A stretch of 64,000 nt of DNA from Chloroflexota bacterium (GTDB lineage Bacteria > Chloroflexota > UBA11872). Under the pieces are notes generated by a model that worked only from the letters and a program-made list of their open reading frames with translations, was not told the DNA's origin and did no database searches. The position numbers and the translations under genes are program-made. This document shows positions 46,245-54,195 of the stretch, in pieces (the first letter of the stretch is position 1; the number at the start of each line of letters is the position of its first letter). The DNA lies in NCBI GenBank assembly GCA_022824495.1, contig JAJDZU010000005.1:1-64000 (forward strand), written 5' to 3'.

Positions 46245-47437
46245 CCACCGCCTACTTCGACTGCCTCGCCGGCGCCAGCGGCAACATGATTCTGGGCGCG
46301 CTGCTCGACGCCGGCCTGGACAAAACCCGCCTCCTCGCCGAACTCCGCAAGCTGGACCTGCCCCCCTGGGAATTCCGTGACGAACGCGTCCATCGCGGCC
46401 TGATCAACGCCCGCCTGGTCGACTTCGAAATCGAAGACCGCGGCCATCATCACGCCTACACCGACATCGACGCCCGCATCGCCGCCGCCGACCTGAAGCC
46501 CCGGGTCAGAGATGAAGCCCGGCAGGTCTTCCGCCGCCTGGCCGAAGCCGAGGCCCACGTCCACGGCACGCCCGTACATGAGGTCGAGTTCCACGAAGTC
46601 GGCGCTGCCGACTCCGTCCTTGACGTCGTCGGGGCCGCCGTTGCGTTCGACCTGCTTGGCATCGACCACGTCGTCGTTTCCCCCATAAACACCGGCAGCG
46701 GCTGGGTCGAGACAGCCCACGGACGCCTCCCCGTCCCCGCCCCGGCCACCACGCAATTGCTGGCCGGCAGCGGAGCCGTCGCCTACGGATCGGACGTGAA
46801 GTTCGAACTCCTCACGCCCACCGGCGCCGCCGTCCTCACCCACGCGGCCGACGCCCACGGCCCCCTGCCCTCCATGCGCGTGCTCCAAACCGGCTACGGC
46901 GCCGGAACCGCTCGCCTCAGCATCCCCAACGTCCTCCGCGTAACCCTCGGCCAGCCCGTCGCGCCGCACCAGGCCGACACTGCAATCGTCATCGAGACCA
47001 ACATCGACGACATGAACCCCGAGGCCTACGAATACGTCTCCGCCCGCCTCTTCGCCGCCGGCGCCCTCGACGTCTGGACGGTCCCCATCGTCATGAAGGG
47101 CGGCCGCCCGGCCACCCAACTCTGCGCGCTCGGCTCGAACGACGCCGTCGACGCGCTCATCGATTTGATCCTCACCGAAACTACCACCCTCGGCGTCCGC
47201 ACCTACCAGGTCCGGCGCACCAAGCTCCAGCGCAGGAGCCTCAAGGTCACGACTCAATACGGCCAGGTCCGGGTCAAAGCCTCATACCTGCACGGAGCCC
47301 TCCGCGACGCCGCCCCCGAAGCCTCCGACTGCCGCCGCATCGCCGCCGAACGCGGCGTCCCCTGGCGGGACGTGTACGATGCCGCTCGATCCGCCGGACG
47401 CGCCGCCGCGCCACCCAGTCCCGATCCTGCGGAATAG
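46241..47437 (+). CDS. larC: Nickel insertase LarC
   Basis: A 398-residue protein that inserts nickel into the pyridinium bis-thiocarboxylate nucleotide cofactor (LarC/DUF111). YFDCLAGASGNMILGAL at the N-terminus, the His-rich HHHAYTDIDARI, VHEVEFHEVGAADS, and ETNIDDMNPE are characteristic. It is a single uninterrupted frame, unlike the frameshift-split larC1/larC2 of Lactobacillus. larE and larA are not in this window, so sulfur insertion and the user enzyme must be encoded elsewhere. Confidence 0.93.
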
Positions 47438-47449
47438 AAGGCGGAACCA

Positions 47450-47923
47450 ATGCCCCAACCCGATGCCCCGGTCGTCCCCAGCGCTCAGGGCGACGTCGTC
47501 CGAGTCACCGAAGCCGCCGTGGGCTCCGTCCGCGCCGACCGCGTCATCTCCCAGCGCGCCACCATGCGCCACACCCACGCCCAGCACGTCGAAGCCGACC
47601 GCTCACTCATGCTGATGAACCGCACCGACCGGCTGAACGTAACCCGCGGCGCCCTCGGCGGCGCCACCTCCGGTCGAACCCAGGTTCGCAACGCCGCCAT
47701 GGGCGTCAACGTCAGCGGCAACGCCAGGCTCGAGAACGTCGCCGCCAGTTGGGTCGTCGCCGGCAACGTCCAGGCCGACCGCGTCCTCAGCCTGGCCGTC
47801 GTCGGCGGCAACGTCTCCGGCAACGTCCGCAGCCTCTTCGGTACCCGCGCCGCCATCGCCTTCGGCATCGCCCTCGGCGTGTCATCCCTGGCCGCGCGCC
47901 TGATCAGTCGCCTCCTGCGCTAG
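47450..47923 (+). CDS. Small protein with beta-repeat pattern and C-terminal membrane segment
   Basis: A 157-residue protein that I cannot assign. Residues about 20-130 show a loose repeat of short strand-turn units with recurring V-x-A/G-N and V-x-A-D-R patterns (VGSVRADRVIS, VQADRVLSLAVVGGNVSGNV), compatible with a small beta-helix or bactofilin-like fold. A hydrophobic segment (about 132-150) and a basic end (SRLLR) suggest a tail anchor. It follows larC by 12 bp with AAGG upstream of the ATG, so it is probably in the eno-larBC operon. Confidence 0.65.
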   Translation: MPQPDAPVVPSAQGDVVRVTEAAVGSVRADRVISQRATMRHTHAQHVEADRSLMLMNRTDRLNVTRGALGGATSGRTQVRNAAMGVNVSGNARLENVAASWVVAGNVQADRVLSLAVVGGNVSGNVRSLFGTRAAIAFGIALGVSSLAARLISRLLR

Positions 47924-47929
47924 CGGCTC

Positions 47930-48946
47930 CTAAGGCAGCGGCAACTCCACCGGCCGCCCCTCGGCCGCCGAAATATCCGCCGCAAGACACGCCTCGTGCG
48001 TATTGATCGAGTTCGCCAGGCTCACGTGCGACTCTTCGCCCCGCTCGATGCAATCCAGCAGGTGCGACACCTCGCCCTGGAACGGGTGGTGAGACACGTC
48101 GCCGCTGTCCGGGAGCACCGTCGGAATCTCCGCGTAGTCGGTCTGACCCGGTAGCGTCCTGCTGAAAATCCGGTTATCCAGCATCGTCCCCTGGTCGCCG
48201 TACAGCGAGATGCGGAACTTGTACGGCGCGGCGTCGTCCAGGTTCGATAGAGCCTTGCCCAGCGCCCCGTTGGCGAATTTGCAGATCATCACCGTCGTGC
48301 CCGGGTACTCGAATCGGTCGCTGCCCGACACCGCGTACGCGCTCACCTCCACTATCTCGCTGTCCGTGAAATACCGCAGCGCGTCTACCGCGTGACAGCC
48401 CGCGTTCAGGAACGACGAGCGCCCCTGCGCGGCCGTCCGCGACCACCGGTATTGCCCGTACCAGGGACCCAGCCCGTGCACGTAATCCACCTCCGCCATG
48501 AAAAGCCGTCCCAGCGCCCCGTTGCTCAGCTGCGCACGAATCACGTCAAACAGCGGATTCCAGCGCAGCACGAAACTCACCACCGTTCGCACACCGGCTT
48601 CGTTCACGGCATCGCGCATGGCCCGCAGGCTCTCCAGATCGAGCGCAGCTGGCTTTTCGATCAGCACATGCTTTCCAGCGCTGGCTGCCGCGATCGTGTT
48701 CGTCGGATGTAGGTCGTGCGGTGTGCATACCGCAACGACGTGAACGTCATCGCGGCCGAGAACCGAGTCCAGGTCAGTTTCTATGAGCGCGCCAGGCTGA
48801 CCCGTCTCTTGGGCAACGCGCATGGCGGACTCCGCTCGCCGGCTCGAAATCGCAACCACACGGGCACGCGGATCGGCGTCAAACGCCCGCACGTGCTCAG
48901 CGGCCACCCAGCCGGCTCCATGCACTGCGACACCGTAGGTCTGCAC
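47930..48946 (-). CDS. Gfo/Idh/MocA-family oxidoreductase
   Basis: A 338-residue NAD(P)-dependent oxidoreductase. The N-terminal strand is followed by GAGWVAAEH, an intact GxGxxA loop; the EKP motif is in VLIEKPAALD (about 94-103), and the second domain contains NAGCHAVDALRYF with the conserved histidine. The GTG start is 83 bp from a divergent gene, and the gene ends six bases from the convergent small membrane protein gene. Substrate unknown, likely a sugar or cyclitol. Confidence 0.92.
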   Translation of the reverse strand: MQTYGVAVHGAGWVAAEHVRAFDADPRARVVAISSRRAESAMRVAQETGQPGALIETDLDSVLGRDDVHVVAVCTPHDLHPTNTIAAASAGKHVLIEKPAALDLESLRAMRDAVNEAGVRTVVSFVLRWNPLFDVIRAQLSNGALGRLFMAEVDYVHGLGPWYGQYRWSRTAAQGRSSFLNAGCHAVDALRYFTDSEIVEVSAYAVSGSDRFEYPGTTVMICKFANGALGKALSNLDDAAPYKFRISLYGDQGTMLDNRIFSRTLPGQTDYAEIPTVLPDSGDVSHHPFQGEVSHLLDCIERGEESHVSLANSINTHEACLAADISAAEGRPVELPLP

Positions 48947-49029
48947 GTTTGGGCCTCCGAGATCGGGTCGGAGATTCTACTTTCAGAGTCAGCCCCGCAT
49001 AATCTGCTCGGCTACACAGGAGAAGCTGC

Positions 49030-49473
49030 GTGTTCGAGGAAGAATTCCGCACCTACGACATCGATGTGCCCGAAGTCCGCGCCCTGCAACGCGCAATGCC
49101 GCAGGAAACCTTCGCGCTGGTGGAAGGCTTGATGGGCCGCTGGCAGCAGGCCGGCATGCCCCTACGCCCCGCCCGCCGTGGCTTCGCCTTCCAGGCCCCC
49201 CACGGCGAACGCCTCACGACCGTCGCCTGGGTCTATGCCCCCGACCGCCGGCACCCGGTGGCGCGCGTCGAGGTCGCCCTTGATCTGCTGCGGCGACGAG
49301 GCGTGGACGCCGAGCAGATCGACGGTCTGCGCGACGATCTGACCCGCTTCCCAACCCACGTTCCCGGCGATTCCGAATCGCTGGTTGAGCTACCGCTCAC
49401 CGTTGCATTGGGCGGCGCCGACATGGAACGCCTGGCCTCGGCCTTGGTGCAGTTCGGCCTCTCGCTCGCTTGA
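49030..49473 (+). CDS. Conserved-looking protein of unknown function
   Basis: A 147-residue, probably cytoplasmic protein with mixed helix and strand pattern (ALVEGLMGRWQQAGMPLRP; RVEVALDLLRRRGVDAEQI). No membrane segment, signal peptide or known motif is seen. The GTG start has AGGAGAAG upstream. Its stop overlaps the TTG start of the exporter gene (TTGA), so the two are coupled. Coding status is supported by codon pattern and the overlap; function unknown. Confidence 0.7.
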   Translation: MFEEEFRTYDIDVPEVRALQRAMPQETFALVEGLMGRWQQAGMPLRPARRGFAFQAPHGERLTTVAWVYAPDRRHPVARVEVALDLLRRRGVDAEQIDGLRDDLTRFPTHVPGDSESLVELPLTVALGGADMERLASALVQFGLSLA

Positions 49474-50903
49474 CCAGCGCGGACGTGGGCGCCAACCCAC
49501 CGCCGGCGGTGCCCACCCGCTGGGCCACCATGGCCGTCGTGGCCAGCGGCGTCTTCATGGCCACGCTGGACGCCAGCATCGTCAACGTCTCGCTGCCCAC
49601 CTTGGTCCGCGAACTGGATGCGCCCTTCGACCGCGTGCAGTGGGTCACCCTGGCCTACGTCATCGCCATCACCAGCCTGCTCTTGCCCGCCGGACGTCTG
49701 GCCCAGATGCGCGGCGCCAAGCGCCTCTATCTGTCTGGTTTCCTCGTTTTCACCATCGGTTCCCTCCTCTGCGGCCTGGCGCCGAACGTCGGGGCGCTCA
49801 TCGGCTTCCGGGTCATCCAGGGCATTGGCGGCTCGATCACCCAGGCCCTGGGACCGGCGCTTGTGGTCACCGCCTTCCCGCCCAGCGAGCGCGGCAAGGC
49901 CATCGGCTTCATCCTGTCAGCGGTATCCATCGGCCTCGTCAGCGGCCCCGTGGTCGGCGGTTTCGTTCTGGGGTCACTGGGATGGCCGTTCATCTTCCTG
50001 CTGAACGTCCCAATTGGCGTGGCGGCCATCGCTCTGGGCGCTCGAATCTTGCCCGAGGGAGCACGAGGCACAGGCGGCCGCTTCGACTTGCGCGGAGCCG
50101 CCCTGCTGACGATCGGCCTGACGCTACTCGTCGTCGGCCTAAACCGAATCCAGACGCTCGGCATCGCGTCACCCATAGTCATCGTGCTGGTCGTGACGGG
50201 CATCGCCCTCCTGCTCACGTTCGGCTGGTGGCAGACACGCACGCGCTGGCCCACGATCCAGCCGGCCATGTTTCGCGTGCCGGACTTCACCGCCGCGATG
50301 CTGGCCGGCTACCTGGCATTCGCCGGCGCGGCCACCCAGATCCTGCTGCTGCCCTTCTACCTCCAGCGCGTGCTGGAACTCCCGGTCCAGCAGGTCGGCC
50401 TCCTCATGGTCACGGTTCCGGCCCTGATGGGGCTCCTCGGCACGCCCTCGGGAATGTTGGCCGACCGGACCAGCACCCGAACGGTGGGAGCACTCGGCAT
50501 CGGCCTCGTCGCGGTCGGACTACTACTGCTGACCACGCTCGCGGCCGACACCTCGCCTTGGGCGGTCGTCCCGCGGCTGGCCGTCATCGGCATCGGCATG
50601 GCCATGTTCAACAGCGGCAACGCCAGCATGCTCATGGGTTCGGCCGCCGCCGAGCACCGCAACCAGGCCAGCGCCGTCCTGGCCCTGGCCCGCAACATGG
50701 CCCAAGCGACGGGTCAGGCCCTCTGGGGCACCATCTGGGCATCGATCGTCGTGCTGCAACTCGGGGTTGCCGGACCAGACGCTGCGGCCGGCTCGGACAC
50801 GGTTGACGCCTTCCGGATCGTCTTCGGCGCCGCCGGCGCGGTCGTGCTCTTGGGAGTCCTCGTCACGCTGGCGCCGCTTCGGGGCTCCAGACAACCGCCC
50901 TAG
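49470..50903 (+). CDS. DHA2-type MFS multidrug exporter
   Basis: A 477-residue major facilitator of the 14-helix drug:H+ antiporter type (EmrB/QacA). TLDASIVNVSLPTL is the family motif in helix 1, RLAQMRGAKRLYLSG is a variant of motif A, and GIGGSITQALGPAL and SGPVVGGFVLG correspond to the later motifs (motif C). TTG start overlapping the previous gene by 4 bp. It shares its terminal CTAG with the convergent gene at 50900. Substrate unknown. Confidence 0.92.
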   Translation: MTSADVGANPPPAVPTRWATMAVVASGVFMATLDASIVNVSLPTLVRELDAPFDRVQWVTLAYVIAITSLLLPAGRLAQMRGAKRLYLSGFLVFTIGSLLCGLAPNVGALIGFRVIQGIGGSITQALGPALVVTAFPPSERGKAIGFILSAVSIGLVSGPVVGGFVLGSLGWPFIFLLNVPIGVAAIALGARILPEGARGTGGRFDLRGAALLTIGLTLLVVGLNRIQTLGIASPIVIVLVVTGIALLLTFGWWQTRTRWPTIQPAMFRVPDFTAAMLAGYLAFAGAATQILLLPFYLQRVLELPVQQVGLLMVTVPALMGLLGTPSGMLADRTSTRTVGALGIGLVAVGLLLLTTLAADTSPWAVVPRLAVIGIGMAMFNSGNASMLMGSAAAEHRNQASAVLALARNMAQATGQALWGTIWASIVVLQLGVAGPDAAAGSDTVDAFRIVFGAAGAVVLLGVLVTLAPLRGSRQPP

Positions 50904-51652
50904 GCAAGTCGACGCAAATCAATTACTGATGCATCGGTGGATGTGTCCGGCGTCTCTTCCGGCGCCGCGCCGGGCCGCAGCGGATCCGGTGACTCGTCGG
51001 CTCCGACGCCCCGCAGTCGCTGGAGCAGCGCGATGCCCTTTCGCGTGTCGCTTGCGATGCGCGCCGGAACCTGGGTCCGCAGTCGCAATTGAAAGCACCA
51101 GTACGTGAAATCCTTCCAGTCAGCCCAGCGAACTCGACCTTCGTCAGCTACACCGCGCGCAGCGCGGTAGGTCGACAGCAGTTCGTCAATCGTTCGCCCG
51201 TAGACCAGCAAGTACGCATCCGCATAAGCCCGATCAAGCGGATGAGCCCTGCCCACCTCCAGTTCAACGGCATGCACCACGGCTTCCTCAACATCGATTC
51301 CGTAGAAGTGGTTGAGATAGGCCTTGTATCGAGCGTCGCCAAGGGCAGCGGCGAATTCGTGGCCGGGCACGTAGATCGGCGGACGGCCATAGAACCGAAG
51401 CTCGTCCCGCTCCGCCCTGGGCACGGCGTTGCGTCGGGTGCTAGCGATTCGATCGATCAGCAGCAGCAGGTCCAACGCCCCGCCCGCGACCAGATAGGTA
51501 AAACGACGCCCCTGATGGGCTTCATCCGCCAATTGCCAATCGCCGCATGCCCGCAGCGCCGCCGGATACCAGTGCGAACCGGCCTCGAGTTCCGCATCGA
51601 AACGGCGAAGCGGATCGGGCGCCGCCTCGGGCGCTTCACCCGGCGTGACGAT
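50900..51652 (-). CDS. Unknown protein, N-terminus apparently starting at ATC
   Basis: A 250-residue soluble protein without a family I can name. The first canonical start in frame (TTG 51532) gives 210 residues, but the frame continues upstream as convincing coding sequence (DPLRRFDAELEAGSHWYPAA, ACGDWQL) with no ATG, GTG or TTG before an upstream TAG at 51685. ATC 51652 has GGAG six bases upstream; CTG 51679 is the other option but lacks a binding site. The C-terminal 40 residues are low-complexity. The gene is convergent with the exporter and ends on a shared CTAG. Confidence 0.65.
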   Translation of the reverse strand: MVTPGEAPEAAPDPLRRFDAELEAGSHWYPAALRACGDWQLADEAHQGRRFTYLVAGGALDLLLLIDRIASTRRNAVPRAERDELRFYGRPPIYVPGHEFAAALGDARYKAYLNHFYGIDVEEAVVHAVELEVGRAHPLDRAYADAYLLVYGRTIDELLSTYRAARGVADEGRVRWADWKDFTYWCFQLRLRTQVPARIASDTRKGIALLQRLRGVGADESPDPLRPGAAPEETPDTSTDASVIDLRRLA

Positions 51653-51658
51653 GATCGG

Positions 51659-51662
51659 CTCC
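51659..51662 (-). promoter_or_regulatory. Ribosome binding site suggesting the ATC start at 51652
   Basis: GGAG followed by CCGATC and then ATC. The arrangement resembles rbfA, where GGAGG is followed by CCGCATC and ATC. Confidence 0.45.
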
Positions 51663-51755
51663 AGCGGTTGGTCGGACAGGGGCTAATCCGTTCGTGCCTA
51701 GCTACCGACGTACCATGCATTGTGCTCCCCCACCGCGATCGGTATCGACCCGCGT

Positions 51756-52178
51756 ATGCGCTACCGGATCCACTGCGACGGCGCCAGCCGCGGCAACCCG
51801 GGCGAAGCCGCGGCAGGCGTTGTGATCTACGACAAGTTCGGCGCCATCGCCGGACGAGCCGCGCTCCGCTTGGGCGTGCTGACGAACAATCAGGCGGAAT
51901 ACCACGCAGTGCTGGCTGGCATGCGGCTGGTTGAGCAACTTCGGCCAAGCGCCATCGAGTTTCGGCTCGACAGCGAGTTGGCGGCACAGCAGCTGTCGGG
52001 GGCCTGGAAGATCAAGAACGCCGGCCTGCGCGAACTGGCAGCCCGGGTGCATGCGGCCGCTCCGCCGGGCGTACCGGTGAACTACGTGCATGTCGCACGG
52101 TCTCAAAACTCGCTCGCCGACCGACTGGCGAATTGGGCCCTTGACCGCACCTCCCCGGACACCCTGAACGACTTCTAG
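51756..52178 (+). CDS. rnhA: Ribonuclease HI-like protein
   Basis: A 140-residue RNase H-fold nuclease that cuts RNA in RNA-DNA hybrids. The acidic active site is visible: Asp in HCDGASRGNPG, Glu in NNQAEYHAV, Asp in RLDSELAAQQLSG, and Asp in NSLADRLAN near the end. This is the short bacterial/archaeal-type form without the basic protrusion of E. coli RNase HI. ATG 51756 starts directly on the first strand. It lies just upstream of the mraZ promoter. Confidence 0.9.
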   Translation: MRYRIHCDGASRGNPGEAAAGVVIYDKFGAIAGRAALRLGVLTNNQAEYHAVLAGMRLVEQLRPSAIEFRLDSELAAQQLSGAWKIKNAGLRELAARVHAAAPPGVPVNYVHVARSQNSLADRLANWALDRTSPDTLNDF

Positions 52179-52239
52179 ACGCCGCCCGCGCCGGACATTC
52201 GAACACCCAGCCGAGGAAATCCCCGTGGGGACCGGTGGA

Positions 52240-52269
52240 TTGTTGTTGACACGCGGTGGGGAATATGCT
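52240..52269 (+). promoter_or_regulatory. Candidate promoter of the mraZ/dcw cluster
   Basis: TTGTTG (52240-52245), 18 bp, TATGCT (52264-52269). A perfect TTGACA at 52246-52251 is too close to TATGCT to pair with it. Transcription from here would give a leader of about 80 bases containing the MraZ-type repeats. Confidence 0.45.
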
Positions 52270-52298
52270 TCACTTCTACGGCCAAATAGCCACTGAAG

Positions 52299-52333
52299 TG
52301 GTGATTGGTGGGTTGTAGTGGGGATTGAAGGGA
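52299..52333 (+). promoter_or_regulatory. MraZ operator: four TGGGN-like boxes at 10-bp spacing
   Basis: TGGTG (52299), TGGGT (52309), TGGGG (52319) and AGGGA (52329) are each separated by exactly five bases. MraZ of E. coli binds TGGGN direct repeats with 5-bp spacers upstream of its own gene, so this array is the likely autoregulatory site. It ends 25 bp before the mraZ ATG. Confidence 0.75.
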
Positions 52334-52357
52334 TAGGCTTCGGCCGAAAGACGGTGT

Positions 52358-52804
52358 ATGGCCAGCTTCAAGGGGACCTTTGTCCACCAGATGGACGCCA
52401 AGGCACGCCTTGCGTTTCCCAGCCGACTTCGCGCCCAGATTCCCGAAGGGGGCACTTTGACCGTAAGCGCCGAAGACTGCCTCACGTTTTACCCGGCGGG
52501 CCTGTGGAGCGACGTGGAGCGCGAATTAGCCACGCTGGATCCCCTGAACCCCGATGCCCGCGATACGAAACGACAGATCTTCGGATCCGCCGAGGACGTG
52601 ACGTTCGACAAGCAAGGTCGGATTCCGATACCCGTCCACCTGCGCGACCACGCCGGACTGACCAAGGAAGTGGTCGTCATGGGTGTGGGTGACGTGATTG
52701 AACTATGGGACGCAACGGCTTGGCAGAAGCGGCACGTGCGCATCGCCGCCGATGCGTCCGACATCATGCGGCGCGCCCGCGGAGGCGTTCCGCACTCTCC
52801 TTAG
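52358..52804 (+). CDS. mraZ: Transcriptional regulator MraZ
   Basis: A 148-residue protein with two AbrB/SpoVT-like half-domains that forms rings and represses the dcw operon. The DxKGR-type motifs are MDAKARLAFPSRLR (with Ala in place of Gly) at residues 12-25 and FDKQGRIPIPVHLR near 88. FKGTFVHQMDAK is the family N-terminus. It is first in the division and cell-wall cluster and has its probable binding array just upstream. The first-motif glycine change is minor. Confidence 0.94.
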   Translation: MASFKGTFVHQMDAKARLAFPSRLRAQIPEGGTLTVSAEDCLTFYPAGLWSDVERELATLDPLNPDARDTKRQIFGSAEDVTFDKQGRIPIPVHLRDHAGLTKEVVVMGVGDVIELWDATAWQKRHVRIAADASDIMRRARGGVPHSP

Positions 52805-52811
52805 GGTGTTC

Positions 52812-52847
52812 TGTGTGGGGCGCGGCGCCTCCCCCGCGCCCCACACA
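52812..52847 (+). other. Perfect 14-bp hairpin between mraZ and rsmH
   Basis: TGTGTGGGGCGCGG (52812-52825) and CCGCGCCCCACACA (52834-52847) are exact reverse complements around an 8-base loop. It fills most of the 54-bp gap between the mraZ stop and the rsmH ATG. No T-run follows, so a classic terminator is unlikely; attenuation, mRNA protection or control of rsmH translation are possible. No Shine-Dalgarno sequence is visible before the rsmH ATG. Confidence 0.75.
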
Positions 52848-52858
52848 CACCGAATCTC

Positions 52859-53731
52859 ATGACGGCCAGAGCCGGCCGGCACCAGCCGGTAATGCGACAT
52901 GCCACCGTCGATGCGCTACGGCCGTGCCTTGGCGGGTTGATCGTGGATGGAACGGCCGGACAAGGCGGCCACGCACAAGCCTTGCTGGACGCCGGCGCCG
53001 AGCAGATTCTGGCCATCGATCTCGATCCGGACGCGGTTCGCTGGCTTTCCAGACGTTTTCAGAGCGACCCACGAGTTCAGCCGTTGCACGCCAGCTATTC
53101 GGATCTACCGCAAGCGATCGGCGCCGACCGTGCGGCGGGCGTCCTCCTGGACCTCGGCGTGTCGTCCAAACAGTTGGAGACTGCGGAACGTGGTTTTTCG
53201 TTTCGGCTGGAAGGTCCGCTGGATATGCGGTTTGACCCGACGGCCGGTGCGCCGGCCGTGCAGCTGGTGAATCGTCTCCCCGAGGCCGATCTGGCTGCCC
53301 TCATTCGAGAGTATGGCGAGGAGCGGCGTTCCCGCGCGGTCGCACGTCGAATCGTCGCAAGTCGTCCAATCGAAACCACGACTGAATTGGCCCGTGCTGT
53401 CGCGCGAGCGTTTCCCGGACGACGCCGTCGCCATCCCGCCACGCGGACGTTTCAGGCGATTCGCATTGCTACGAATGACGAGCTTGACGTGCTGCGCAAT
53501 GGCCTGGCCGGCGCGCGCCTGGCGCTTCGTGCCGGCGGCCGTCTCGCGGTAATTGCCTTTCACAGCCTGGAGGACCGGATTGTCAAACAGGCATTTCGCC
53601 GGTGGGCACAAGAGGGTCTCGGCGAAGTGCTGACTCGACGCCCCATTCGGCCCAACCGGTCCGAAACGCAGCACAATCCCCGTGCGCGCAGCGCCCGGCT
53701 GCGTGTGTTCTCCGTGGTCGGGAGAAGCTGA
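52859..53731 (+). CDS. rsmH: 16S rRNA (cytosine(1402)-N(4))-methyltransferase
   Basis: A 290-residue SAM methyltransferase (MraW) modifying C1402 in the ribosomal P site. HQPVMRHATVDAL at the N-terminus, the SAM site VDGTAGQGGHAQAL, LLDLGVSSKQL, ERGFSFRLEGPLDMR and AFHSLEDRIVK are all typical. ATG 52859; the stop TGA shares one base with the ftsL ATG (TGATG). Confidence 0.95.
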   Translation: MTARAGRHQPVMRHATVDALRPCLGGLIVDGTAGQGGHAQALLDAGAEQILAIDLDPDAVRWLSRRFQSDPRVQPLHASYSDLPQAIGADRAAGVLLDLGVSSKQLETAERGFSFRLEGPLDMRFDPTAGAPAVQLVNRLPEADLAALIREYGEERRSRAVARRIVASRPIETTTELARAVARAFPGRRRRHPATRTFQAIRIATNDELDVLRNGLAGARLALRAGGRLAVIAFHSLEDRIVKQAFRRWAQEGLGEVLTRRPIRPNRSETQHNPRARSARLRVFSVVGRS

Positions 53732-54195
53732 TGGCCCTTCGACAAGAACCGCTGCTGCGCGACGCAGTATGGCCAGTTCGGATCGTGCGGAGACTTCCGA
53801 CGGCGATTCCACTGTCGCGCCTGGTTCTTGTCGTCATCATCGCCGCCTTCGTACTGGCGATGGTTTGGGTACAGCAAACGCAGACCCTCGTTCGTCTCGG
53901 AGGCGAAATCCAGCGTCTGGAACGTCGACTCGAGACAGTCGAGCTCGAGCGGCAACGAATCCTGGCCGAGCTGGCTGTGCGCAATGACCTGTCCAGGGTC
54001 CAGCGAATCGCGTTTACCGAACTCGATATGCGCCAAACTCGTCAGCCAGTCTTCACAAGGGCTCAGCCGCTTCCGCCCGGTGTCTCATTCGATCTCCCGC
54101 TGTGGGCCGCGCCAACGCAACAGCTGCTTGAGCCGCCGTGGTGGGAAGCCGTAGTTCAGGAAATCAGTGCGCATACTTCGCGACTCGCTGAGTAA
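53731..54195 (+). CDS. ftsL: Cell division protein FtsL-like
   Basis: A 154-residue bitopic protein: basic N-terminal part, one transmembrane segment (about 29-49; LSRLVLVVIIAAFVLAMVWV) and a coiled-coil region (about 53-85; GGEIQRLERRLETVELERQR). This topology and its place between rsmH and ftsI identify it as the FtsL-like member of the FtsQLB-FtsWI complex. ATG 53731 is coupled to rsmH with GGAGAAG just upstream. The end overlaps ftsI by 29 bp. Confidence 0.85.
   Translation: MALRQEPLLRDAVWPVRIVRRLPTAIPLSRLVLVVIIAAFVLAMVWVQQTQTLVRLGGEIQRLERRLETVELERQRILAELAVRNDLSRVQRIAFTELDMRQTRQPVFTRAQPLPPGVSFDLPLWAAPTQQLLEPPWWEAVVQEISAHTSRLAE

Noticed and set aside
49385..50806. 473-residue Arg/Pro/His-rich frame over the exporter gene
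   Set aside because: It overlaps the well-defined MFS gene in another frame and has no membrane or domain pattern.
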